6,480 bases of DNA, from positions 1 through 6,480 of the forward strand of contig QKDJ01000129.1 in NCBI GenBank assembly GCA_003252145.1, given 5' to 3'. Positions 1 to 5,715 of this stretch are shown piece after piece; positions within the stretch are counted from its first letter, which is position 1; each line of letters opens with the position of its first letter. Made by a program: the position numbers and the translations under genes. Origin of the DNA: Azovibrio restrictus (GTDB taxonomy: Bacteria > Pseudomonadota > Gammaproteobacteria > Burkholderiales > Rhodocyclaceae). The notes below the pieces were generated by a model. The model had not been told where the DNA came from, did no database searches, and was given only the letters and a program-made list of their open reading frames with translations.

Positions 1-385
1 AGAGATCCACATAATCGGTACGCAGGCGCTTCAGGGAGCCCTCGATGGCGGTACGGATATTGGTCCGGTCCATGGCGTTGGGACCACCGCGAATCCAGTC
101 CATGCTGCGGGCGGGGCCAGCCACCTTGGTGGCCAGGATGATCTTGTCCCGGGGCTGGCGTACCAGCCAGTTGCCGATGATGCTTTCCGTGGCGCCCGAG
201 GTTTCGGCCTTGGCCGGTACCGGATACATCTCGGCTGCATCAATGAAGTTGATGCCCTGAGCCAGGGCCAGGTCCAGTTGGGCGTGGGCTTCGGCTTCTG
301 CCGTCTGCTGACCAAAGGTCATGGTGCCCAGGCAGAGGCTGGGGACGGTGAGGCCGGAAGCGCCGAGAGGACGTTGTTCGAGCAT
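1..385 (-). CDS. tas: Tas-type aldo/keto reductase, N-terminal part (runs off the left edge)
   Basis: NAD(P)H-dependent oxidoreductase of the aldo/keto reductase superfamily, cytoplasmic TIM barrel. The 128 visible residues match what I recall of E. coli Tas almost block for block: LGTMTFG near residue 19, AQGINFIDAAEMYPVP at 42-57, and SLKRLRTDYVDL at the window edge. The family's catalytic Asp, Tyr and Lys are visible as D49, Y54 and K87 (in ILATKV); the fourth residue, His, would come just after the edge. The AEMYPVPxxxET stretch is typical of Tas rather than of general AKRs. The ATG at 385-383 is preceded on the minus strand by GGAGA with a 7-base spacer, so the start is secure. E. coli Tas was named for suppressing tyrosine auxotrophy, but its natural substrate is not settled, so the exact substrate here is unknown. 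The gene follows the DinB-like gene by 97 bases and may have its own promoter in that gap. Confidence 0.93.
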   Translation of the reverse strand, partial: MLEQRPLGASGLTVPSLCLGTMTFGQQTAEAEAHAQLDLALAQGINFIDAAEMYPVPAKAETSGATESIIGNWLVRQPRDKIILATKVAGPARSMDWIRGGPNAMDRTNIRTAIEGSLKRLRTDYVDL

Positions 386-413
386 GGGGAAATCTCCGGA
401 AAACAAGGCCAAT

Positions 414-442
414 AGCCTATGGAAAGGAGGCGCCCCTGGCAA
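414..442 (-). promoter_or_regulatory. Candidate sigma70-type promoter for the Tas gene
   Basis: On the minus strand, TTGCCA (442-437, five of six matches to the -35 consensus) is followed after exactly 17 bases by TAGGCT (419-414, a modest -10). The predicted transcript would start near 407 and give a leader of about 20 bases carrying the Tas SD. The -35 hexamer lies inside the inverted repeat at 431-465. This rests on pattern matching only; the -10 is weak. Confidence 0.35.
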
Positions 443-465
443 TCGGTAATGCCCACAGAGGGGCG
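431..465 (-). terminator. Inverted repeat downstream of the DinB-like gene, possible weak terminator
   Basis: CGCCCCT at 431-437 pairs perfectly with AGGGGCG at 459-465. Inside it, GGCA at 438-441 pairs with TGCC at 450-453, leaving an 8-base loop and a 5-base bulge. It begins 18 bases past the DinB-like stop codon, the right place for a terminator. The minus-strand bases after the stem (CCTCCTTTCC) are only a poor U-tract. It could equally be an operator overlapping the Tas -35 box. Confidence 0.3.
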
Positions 466-482
466 TCGGAGGCGGCTGGCTT

Positions 483-1055
483 TTACTTGAGACGGGCGAT
501 GATGGCTTCCACCTGGCGCCGGTGGGCCAGGGTGTGAATGGCCACCAGAGCATGCCAGCCCTTCACGTCCAGGGGCCCAAACCAGGGGTGGGCATGACGC
601 GGACCTGTAGGGTTGCGGGGGAGGGCGGCCCAGGCCAGGTAGGCCTCGGCGGCGGTGCGAAAACGTTCAGCCTGCTCCGGGCCGGCAGCCGGGTCGGGTT
701 TGACTTCAGCGATGCGTACTTCCCGGTCGAAAGTTCTATCGCTGGCCAGGGCTTGGGAGAGCATCAGGACGCCGGAATCCACGATATCCAGATGCTGCAG
801 CACCATATTTACAGACCAGTGTCGGCTGTTGTCTTCCAAGCCCGTCATGCGGGGAGTAAGCACCCGCTGGCAGGATTGTTCCGGACTGAGCTGGGCGGCC
901 AGGGCCAATATCTTTTGAGTTTCAGCAGCAATCCAGCGGTTCAAGTTGGCGGGGGAAAAGCATGCCCGCAGGGTTTGCAGCACGGTACTGGAGATCCAGC
1001 GTTCCAGGGCAGGGAGCCCGGCGCCAGGCTGCTGGAGTTTGACTTCGGAACTCAT
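483..1055 (-). CDS. DinB/YfiT-like four-helix-bundle protein
   Basis: A 190-residue, probably cytoplasmic protein resembling the DinB/YfiT superfamily: four-helix bundles that usually bind a divalent metal through three histidines and include thiol-dependent transferases. The pattern fits. H88 lies in the helix WSVNMVLQHL (80-89), and a second pair, H174 and H178, lies in the C-terminal motif AIHTLAHRRQVEAI (172-185), the usual spacing for the last two ligands. HPWFG at 156-160 precedes that helix. The first ~40 residues are a poorly characterised extension. ATG is at 1055-1053 with no convincing SD, so the start is less certain than the reading frame. It is transcribed divergently from rluA and lies upstream of the Tas gene on the same strand. 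The reaction is unknown; detoxification or stress roles are common in the family, but nothing here specifies one. It is a predicted damage-inducible-type fold, unrelated to DNA polymerase IV, which is also called DinB. Confidence 0.75.
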   Translation of the reverse strand: MSSEVKLQQPGAGLPALERWISSTVLQTLRACFSPANLNRWIAAETQKILALAAQLSPEQSCQRVLTPRMTGLEDNSRHWSVNMVLQHLDIVDSGVLMLSQALASDRTFDREVRIAEVKPDPAAGPEQAERFRTAAEAYLAWAALPRNPTGPRHAHPWFGPLDVKGWHALVAIHTLAHRRQVEAIIARLK

Positions 1056-1154
1056 GATCTAACCGGTTTTTGCAAACGGCATAGGATGGGGGTTGGGCTG
1101 CCATTACGCAAGCAGGTCTTTCCCTGTGTGCCGAGGGCACAGCCTCCGGCTACA
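1056..1154. promoter_or_regulatory. Divergent intergenic region between the DinB-like gene and rluA
   Basis: This 99-base gap must hold the start signals of two divergent genes. On the plus strand the best -10-like hexamer is TACAAT at 1151-1156, but I see no good -35 at 16-18 bases before it, and it overlaps the first possible rluA start codon. An imperfect inverted repeat (CCGAGG at 1131-1136 against CCTCCGG at 1143-1149, one bulge) lies just upstream. No clear minus-strand promoter was found. Confidence 0.3.
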
Positions 1155-1808
1155 ATGCGAGCCCCGATTTTTCTGGTAGCTGCCGTGTCCATCGACCTCA
1201 TTTTTGCGGATGAATATCTGCTGGTGCTGAACAAGCCCAGCGGGCTTTTGTCCGTGCCCGGTCGGGGCGAGGACAAGCAGGATTGCCTGACGGCCCGGGC
1301 CCAGGCTGAATTTCCCGATGCCCTGGCGGTACATCGGCTGGATATGTGTACCTCCGGCCTGATGCTCATGGCCCGGGGCAAAGCCATGCAGAGCGCCCTG
1401 AGTCGTTTGTTTGAGCGGCGCCAGATGGACAAGGCCTACGAGGCGGTGCTGGAGGGGCAACTGCGGGCAGAGGCTGGTTTCGTGGAACTTCCCCTGATTT
1501 GTGACTGGCCCAATCGGCCTCGACAGATGGTGAGCTTTGAGCACGGCAAGCCTTCCCTGACCGAGTTTCAGCGCTTGGCCTGGGAGGGGGAGAGTAGCCG
1601 GGTGCGCCTGATTCCCCATACGGGCCGTTCCCATCAGCTGCGGGTGCACATGCAGGCCATCGGCCATCCCATTCTGGGAGACGAGTTCTACGCCACGCCG
1701 GAAGGCTACGCCGCTTCTCCCCGTCTGCTGCTGCACGCCTGCCACCTGGCCTTTGCTCATCCAGTAGACGGTCGAGGGCTGGTCTTTACCTCGGCAGCTC
1801 CGTTCTAG
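1155..1808 (+). CDS. rluA: Dual-specificity pseudouridine synthase RluA (23S rRNA and tRNA)
   Basis: RluA isomerises uridine to pseudouridine in 23S rRNA (position 746 in E. coli) and in the anticodon stem-loop of some tRNAs (position 32). The protein is 217 residues, close to E. coli RluA (219). It carries NKPSGLLSVPGR (about 28-39), the catalytic-Asp motif HRLDMCTSG (nucleophile Asp in the HRLD), PLICDWPNRPRQ, TGRSHQLRVHM, GHPILGDEFYA and PRLLLHA, all in RluA order, which separates it from RluC and RluD, which also carry an S4 domain. The start is uncertain. ATG at 1155 overlaps a TACAAT promoter-like hexamer and has no SD. GTG at 1185 (MSIDLIFADEYLL, 207 residues) is equally plausible and starts closer to the conserved core. 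The frame stays open back to 522, but that part is antisense to the DinB-like gene. It may be co-transcribed with the MoaD-like gene 85 bases downstream. Confidence 0.95.
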   Translation: MRAPIFLVAAVSIDLIFADEYLLVLNKPSGLLSVPGRGEDKQDCLTARAQAEFPDALAVHRLDMCTSGLMLMARGKAMQSALSRLFERRQMDKAYEAVLEGQLRAEAGFVELPLICDWPNRPRQMVSFEHGKPSLTEFQRLAWEGESSRVRLIPHTGRSHQLRVHMQAIGHPILGDEFYATPEGYAASPRLLLHACHLAFAHPVDGRGLVFTSAAPF

Positions 1809-1855
1809 TGCGAACTTGATCCAGCTGGCCGGGTCTTAAAAGAGATGGTTGCTTT

Positions 1856-1869
1856 GCGCCCTTGGGCGC
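1856..1869 (+). repeat. Perfect GC-rich palindromic hairpin between rluA and the MoaD-like gene
   Basis: GCGCCC (1856-1861), a TT spacer and GGGCGC (1864-1869) form a near-continuous palindrome that can fold as a 5-bp stem with a CTTG loop. It lies 47 bases past the rluA stop and 12 bases before the SD of the next gene. The bases after it (GATTTCCC) are too short a T-run for a convincing terminator. It could be a weak terminator, an attenuating stem or an operator. Confidence 0.3.
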
Positions 1870-1893
1870 GATTTCCCGGAAGGGAGGTGCATC

Positions 1894-2169
1894 ATGCTCG
1901 ACGCTCCTGTTGTTTCTGTCCATATTCCCCCAGTGCTACGCCAGTATTCCCATGGTCAGGATGCCGTGACCGTGAGCGGAGAAACGGTGGGCGAAGCCCT
2001 TGAAGCCCTGGATCACGAATGCCCCGGCATCCTTCACGAGGTGGTGGATGGCAGGGGAGGTTTGTCCCCTCGCATGGAAGTATTCCTCGGTGGGCGACCT
2101 ATCGGCACTCTGGCTGGTTTGTCCACGCCCATTGAACTGGAGGAAAGCATTTACCTCATCCGGCATTAG
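1894..2169 (+). CDS. MoaD/ThiS-family ubiquitin-fold protein without the C-terminal Gly-Gly
   Basis: A small (91-residue) beta-grasp protein of the type that carries sulfur for molybdopterin, thiamin or related pathways. Family features seen: an early strand and PPVLRQYSHGQD (12-23), then VSGETVGEALEALDHECPGI (27-46), the usual amphipathic helix, and MEVFLGGRPI and LSTPIELEESIYLI near the end. A sulfur carrier normally ends in Gly-Gly, which is adenylated and thiocarboxylated. Here the protein stops at YLIRH, a few residues short of where the diglycine should be. It may therefore not act as a carrier, or may have been shortened. The start is decided by an excellent SD (GGGAGGTG, 1882-1889) six bases before ATG; an in-frame TTG at 1849 is ignored. 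No molybdopterin, thiamin or tungsten-cofactor genes are nearby, so the pathway is open. Confidence 0.75.
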   Translation: MLDAPVVSVHIPPVLRQYSHGQDAVTVSGETVGEALEALDHECPGILHEVVDGRGGLSPRMEVFLGGRPIGTLAGLSTPIELEESIYLIRH

Positions 2170-2265
2170 GTGAAGGCCGGGGTGTCCGTTTCTGGACCGC
2201 GGGTTATTTATGGAGTCCTGAAGGGGATGACTGGTACTGGATATTCGCGTGCCTCTGAATTGTCG

Positions 2266-2309
2266 TAATGGGGAATGATTAATGCCATTGGGGAAAATGA
2301 CGATAGAAT
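2266..2309 (+). promoter_or_regulatory. Candidate promoter and direct repeats upstream of the membrane-protein gene
   Basis: The 168-base gap between the MoaD-like stop and the next start holds two copies of TGGGGAA (2269-2275 and 2289-2295) exactly 20 bases apart, about two helical turns, inside the longer similar stretches TAATGGGGAATGA and ATTGGGGAAAATGA. AATGG (2267-2271) can also pair with CCATT (2285-2289). A good -10-like hexamer, TAGAAT, is at 2304-2309 and would start a transcript near 2316. No strong -35 is seen (TTAATG at 2279-2284 is 19 bases away). A regulator bound at the repeats could compensate. The remainder of the gap (2170-2265) shows nothing recognisable. Confidence 0.35.
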
Positions 2310-2333
2310 TCCCGTGGCAAAAAATCAGGGAAT
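2308..2333 (+). promoter_or_regulatory. Stem-loop that could cover the ribosome binding site
   Basis: ATTCCC (2308-2313) pairs perfectly with GGGAAT (2328-2333) across a 14-base A-rich loop. The second arm contains the SD-like AGGGAA of the following gene, five to seven bases before its ATG. If transcription starts near 2316 the first arm would be missing, so the stem matters only for transcripts that begin further upstream, for example read-through from the MoaD-like gene. Confidence 0.25.
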
Positions 2334-2337
2334 CCCC

Positions 2338-3621
2338 ATGAAATACTCAGAGGCCTCCGTCATACCTGCGAAAGTGACACCGTTCTGGCAACGGGTGCCG
2401 CTCTTTTTCCGTTATCCCCTGCATCTGGAGCCCTTGCTGTACATGGCTCTACTTTCGGCGGCCACCCTTCTGAGTTTTGTCCTGCCCGTCCCCACCCCCT
2501 TTGATCTCATCCTGGTGCATTTAGGGGTCTGGCTGGCGTTCATTCGCTACGCCTACAAAACCCTGGACCAGACAGCCCAGGGCTTGCTGACGCCGGATCA
2601 GCACAGGGATTACGATGCCGCCGAGCGCGTCAATCTGCCGTACAAGCAATTTGCCATTTTTGTGGTGATCGGTGTCGTCATGGGTTTGGCCGAATCCTTG
2701 GGAGCCCTGGCCGTAGGCGTGGTGTCGATTTTCAGCATTCTGGCCTTGCCGGCCAGTGTGATGATTCTCTCCATCACCCAGAGCTTTTGGTCTGGTCTTA
2801 ATCCTTTTGCGGCCATAGGCATGATGCGCATGATCGGCATGCCTTACCTTGGCTTGTGTGCCTTCCTGTTCATGCTGTCCGCCAGTCAGCAGGTGCTCAT
2901 GATGGCCCTGCTGTCACGGGTTTCCGAGTGGTTGCTGTTACCCACACTGAACTTCGTGTCCATGTATTTCACGCTGATCATGTTCAACATGATGGGCTAC
3001 GTGGTTTATCAGTATCACCACGAACTCGGTGTTCCGGTTCGTGCCGTTCCGGATGACAAGCCCGAAGGCGAGCGGGTCATTGGCCAGTTGATTGGCGAAG
3101 GGCGCAACAGGGAAGCGCTGGAGATGGCCTATGAGGCCCAGCGTTTGGCGCCTGATGACGTGGCCGCCAACGATCGTTATCACAAGTTATTGGTCCTGGC
3201 GGGGCGTACCGACCGTGTGCTGTCCCATGGCCGACGTTATCTGGGGCTGCTGCTGAACAAGGGCTTGGGAGAAGAGGCTTTGGCCTTGCACCGGAAGCTC
3301 AAGGAACGGGATGCGGATTTTGCGCCGGAACACCCGGCTCAATTGCTGCGCCTGGCTGAGGTGGCTCGCCGACAACGGGATTTTTCCACGGCGCTGGCGT
3401 TCGTCCGGGGCTTTGACAAGCGCTTCCCCCATCACGCGGAAATCCCCGCGGTCTATCTTTTTGCCGCTAGGGTGCTGTGCGAGAACCTGCATCAGGATGC
3501 CGCCGCACGGCAGATCCTTTTGGGCATGCTGGGGAAGTACCCGGAACACGCACTGGCCGTTGAAGCGCGACAACTACTGGCCGTTCTGGACAAGCTTGCT
3601 GGTGCTGCCGTAGCGAGCTGA
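2338..3621 (+). CDS. Six-helix integral membrane protein with C-terminal TPR-like domain
   Basis: A 427-residue inner-membrane protein of unassigned function. Residues 1-29 are soluble. Hydrophobic segments follow at about 30-50, 53-72, 103-121, 122-147, 168-191 and 197-225, probably six membrane spans. Residues 240-420 form a soluble, helix-rich tail with TPR-like periodicity: EALEMAYEAQRLAPDD at 259-274, then RYHKL, a helix pair with EEALALHRKL, and a last repeat ending KYPEHALAVEARQLL at 400-414. With six spans both ends would be cytoplasmic. The membrane part vaguely recalls multi-pass DUF4013-like proteins, but I am not sure. The tail resembles that of the convergent rhomboid protease (see findings). 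The start at 2338 is preferred because AGGG lies 7 bases upstream and a TAGAAT -10 sits just before it. ATG at 2275 would add 21 residues across that promoter. Its stop touches the rhomboid stop. Confidence 0.8.
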   Translation: MKYSEASVIPAKVTPFWQRVPLFFRYPLHLEPLLYMALLSAATLLSFVLPVPTPFDLILVHLGVWLAFIRYAYKTLDQTAQGLLTPDQHRDYDAAERVNLPYKQFAIFVVIGVVMGLAESLGALAVGVVSIFSILALPASVMILSITQSFWSGLNPFAAIGMMRMIGMPYLGLCAFLFMLSASQQVLMMALLSRVSEWLLLPTLNFVSMYFTLIMFNMMGYVVYQYHHELGVPVRAVPDDKPEGERVIGQLIGEGRNREALEMAYEAQRLAPDDVAANDRYHKLLVLAGRTDRVLSHGRRYLGLLLNKGLGEEALALHRKLKERDADFAPEHPAQLLRLAEVARRQRDFSTALAFVRGFDKRFPHHAEIPAVYLFAARVLCENLHQDAAARQILLGMLGKYPEHALAVEARQLLAVLDKLAGAAVAS

Positions 3622-5088
3622 TCATTGGCCGACAAGAGAGGCGTTACGGGCGGCTTCGCTATCGGGGAATTCGGTCTGCAGGCGGTTCAGGGTGGCGTCG
3701 CGCATGGTGCTGTTCCCGGTACGCCAAAAAGCTTCGGCAATGAGCAGGAGCAGGTCGGGAAGCTGCCGCTCCTCAGGCGCCCGGCGGGCAAGTACCCGGC
3801 TTAGCCGCTCCGCATCGTCAGCATGGCCGCCACGGGCCAGGCGACGGATCAGCAGAATCAGTTGGGGAACGCTGAAACGAACGGTGGGTTTGGCCAGGCG
3901 CAGATACTCAACGAAAGTCTGGTGTATGAGTTCCGTACCGCCGGGATGGGTGTCGGGTAGCGCGAAAATGAGGGCTGCTGCATGGTGGTAGTCATCTTCT
4001 GAGGGTGCGTTGCGTGCCACCTTGTAGAAGCGTCCCAGCACCAGCAGATCGTGGGGATGTGCATCGGCCAGGCGACGCAGGGCTCGGCGTGCTTCATCAA
4101 TGCGCAAAGTGTTGAGCAAGGTGTCGATGCGAGCCAATTCTCCGGGCAAGGGGTCGGCTGGCTCCTCCTGTTCGGGGGCGGCGGACTGGGTCTTGCTGAA
4201 TTTTCGATAGGCCGCGATGAGCAGGGCGCCGGTTATGAAACCGCCCAGGTGAGCCATGTAATTGACCGGGCTGCCGTGACTGAACAGATACTGGTACAAC
4301 TCATTGAGTATCCACATGGGCAGGATGACGATGGCCGGGGCGCGGAAGAAATCGAAATAGACCAGCACCCAATAGAAGAAGCGGATCTTGCGCATGCCGT
4401 AGAGGGCCACGAACATGGCCATGACCCCGGATATGGCACCAGAAGCACCAATGCCAGGGATCATGCGGTCGGCGTTGAACACCAGGTCAAAACCCGCAGC
4501 GCCGATGCCGGCCAGCAGGTAGAAGGCAAGGTAGCGGCGTTTGCCGAGGGTTTCTTCAACCAGATAGCCGACAATGAACAGGATCGCCATGTTGCCCAGC
4601 AGGTGGTCGAAACTGCCATGCAGGAACATGTGTCCGATCAGGCTGGCCAGCGTCGGCTCGGCCGGTCTGAAGCCCAGCCGGTTGGTGAGGCCGGACCGCC
4701 GCAAGCGGTCGAACTCATCGCGCTGCTGTCGCCACAGGGCATAGTCCTCCGTGCCGGCGAGCACAATCTTGCCGGCCCGCAAGCGTTTCATGAAGGCGGT
4801 GTCCGCCTCCATCACCATCAAAACCAGGGGCCAGTTGTCCTGCTCAAGTGCGGTCGATGCTTCCATGGCATCGCCATTGCGATGGTTTTGCTCAAGGAAC
4901 TCGATATAGCGAGGCAGCTCGATGGTGCCCAAGTCCGACTCGGCGTAATAGCTCAAGGCCGCCACATCGCGTTTCTCATCGCCGCTCTGCAAACCGAAAA
5001 AAATCAGGCAATTGAGCAGGATCAGCAACAGGGTGATGAGAGGGGGGTTCCGCCAGTCAGGGCGACGGCCTACGGGAATAATCAGCAT
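3622..5088 (-). CDS. Rhomboid family intramembrane serine protease with C-terminal helical-repeat domain
   Basis: A membrane-embedded serine protease that cuts transmembrane proteins, inner membrane, 488 residues. The rhomboid core is complete: HMFLHGSFDHLLGNM at 153-167 (H157, H162, N166 for oxyanion and helix packing), GASGAISG at 214-221 with nucleophile S216, and NYMAHLGGF at 276-284 with the partner H280. TM1 is at about 17-33, and a soluble segment of about 110 residues separates it from TM2, much longer than in E. coli GlpG. TM2-TM6 occupy about 150-295. Residues 317-485 are a soluble helical-repeat tail absent from minimal rhomboids. The start at MLIIPVGRRPDWRNPP suits the family, although no SD precedes it. 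CATAAT at 5101-5096 lies just before the ATG, so a leaderless message is possible. A TTG at 5160 in the same frame would add 24 unconvincing residues. The four-cysteine protein lies upstream on the same strand (115-base gap). Expected to be active, since all catalytic residues are present. Confidence 0.93.
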   Translation of the reverse strand: MLIIPVGRRPDWRNPPLITLLLILLNCLIFFGLQSGDEKRDVAALSYYAESDLGTIELPRYIEFLEQNHRNGDAMEASTALEQDNWPLVLMVMEADTAFMKRLRAGKIVLAGTEDYALWRQQRDEFDRLRRSGLTNRLGFRPAEPTLASLIGHMFLHGSFDHLLGNMAILFIVGYLVEETLGKRRYLAFYLLAGIGAAGFDLVFNADRMIPGIGASGAISGVMAMFVALYGMRKIRFFYWVLVYFDFFRAPAIVILPMWILNELYQYLFSHGSPVNYMAHLGGFITGALLIAAYRKFSKTQSAAPEQEEPADPLPGELARIDTLLNTLRIDEARRALRRLADAHPHDLLVLGRFYKVARNAPSEDDYHHAAALIFALPDTHPGGTELIHQTFVEYLRLAKPTVRFSVPQLILLIRRLARGGHADDAERLSRVLARRAPEERQLPDLLLLIAEAFWRTGNSTMRDATLNRLQTEFPDSEAARNASLVGQ

Positions 5089-5203
5089 GGGCTGGATTAT
5101 GCCACCGTGTTTGTTGCTGAATGTGCGGCTGGATAGGTTTCCTGTTGCCAGATCTCTCAATCAGCGTTTGAGGCGGTGTTGCCTGATACCCGGTGCGAAA
5201 GCT
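5089..5203 (-). promoter_or_regulatory. Leader region of the rhomboid gene, weak promoter candidates
   Basis: On the minus strand, CATAAT (5101-5096) is a good -10-like hexamer seven bases before the rhomboid ATG, but no -35 stands at the right distance. Further upstream TTGAGA (5160-5155, five of six -35 matches) is followed after 18-19 bases by CTATCC/TATCCA, a poor -10. No terminator hairpin is visible after the preceding gene, so co-transcription from it also remains possible. Confidence 0.25.
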
Positions 5204-5635
5204 TCAAGGGACGTCGATGCACTCCAGGCTGCCGGGCTCAATAACTTGAGTTGCCGGGTTGTAGTCAAACTTTAAAAAGCGTCCCCACCCTTCAATGGAT
5301 TTGGCTTCGCCAAATACCCAGGTGCATTTTTTGACGGTATCGCCCTCACACGAGAGGCTGCTGGAGCTTCTCGGTGTGCGGGCTTGGGACCAGAGGAGGT
5401 AAGAAGAGACAAAATCACTGATTTGATTGCCAGTGATATCGCAGTGAAGCCCTGACTGGGGAATGGCAAGCCGGGTGTCCTTGAGCAAGGCTTTAAATAT
5501 CAGTGACGTTTCTTCTGAGCGTACGCTATTGCTGGTTTTTGTGATGGCGATGAGGTAGCCGACGACTCCACCCAGAGCAAACATGGATGCTACGAAGATG
5601 CTGGCGAGCGGGCGGGACATAGGGCGGAGTGGCAT
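5204..5635 (-). CDS. Conserved-looking hypothetical protein: N-terminal membrane anchor plus four-cysteine domain
   Basis: 143 residues, function unknown. Arginines R4 and R8 precede one hydrophobic segment (about 10-31, rich in Ala and Gly), predicting an N-in anchor with residues 33-143 in the periplasm. The outer domain has four cysteines, C65 (GLHCDITG), C96 and C104 (SCEGDTVKKCTWVFGE) and C139 (LECIDVP), enough for two disulfides in the periplasm. The C-terminal GWGRFLKFDYNP and LECIDVP segments remind me of uncharacterised gammaproteobacterial proteins, but I cannot name the family. The layout (short anchor, then a beta-rich small domain) is also loosely pilin-like; no prepilin cleavage motif is seen. 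ATG at 5635 has no strong SD; M6 (5620) is an alternative start. The base composition is lower in GC than the neighbours (hand counts of 45-53% in four 60-base rows against 60-70% in DUF779 and the dehydrogenase). It lies directly upstream of the rhomboid gene. Confidence 0.7.
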   Translation of the reverse strand: MPLRPMSRPLASIFVASMFALGGVVGYLIAITKTSNSVRSEETSLIFKALLKDTRLAIPQSGLHCDITGNQISDFVSSYLLWSQARTPRSSSSLSCEGDTVKKCTWVFGEAKSIEGWGRFLKFDYNPATQVIEPGSLECIDVP

Positions 5636-5715
5636 AGCGCGTCCGAGCGAGGTATTAGCGTTGCTTAAATTAAGGATGTGAGCATAAGGGTGAAAGGAGG
5701 CAATTTGCAGGATAT

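Noticed and set aside
522..1154. In-frame upstream extension of rluA giving a 428-residue open frame
   Set aside because: It is antisense to the DinB-like gene, which shows clear family motifs, and RluA proteins are about 219 residues; high GC keeps antisense frames open.
1104..1760. 218-residue minus-strand frame opposite rluA
   Set aside because: Antisense shadow of a confidently identified gene, with no family features or SD.
2275..2337. ATG at 2275 as start of the six-helix membrane protein
   Set aside because: Its GGGG lies too close to the ATG to serve as SD, and the extension spans the TAGAAT promoter-like box; ATG at 2338 has a properly spaced AGGG.
4051..5136. 361-residue open frame on the plus strand opposite the rhomboid gene
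   Set aside because: No recognisable domain; rich in Gln/His/Gly as expected for an antisense shadow. The minus strand carries all rhomboid catalytic motifs.
5089..5160. TTG start at 5160 for the rhomboid protein (24 extra residues)
   Set aside because: No SD, the extra residues look unlike rhomboid N-termini, and the ATG at 5088 begins the typical MLIIPVGRRPDWRNPP sequence.
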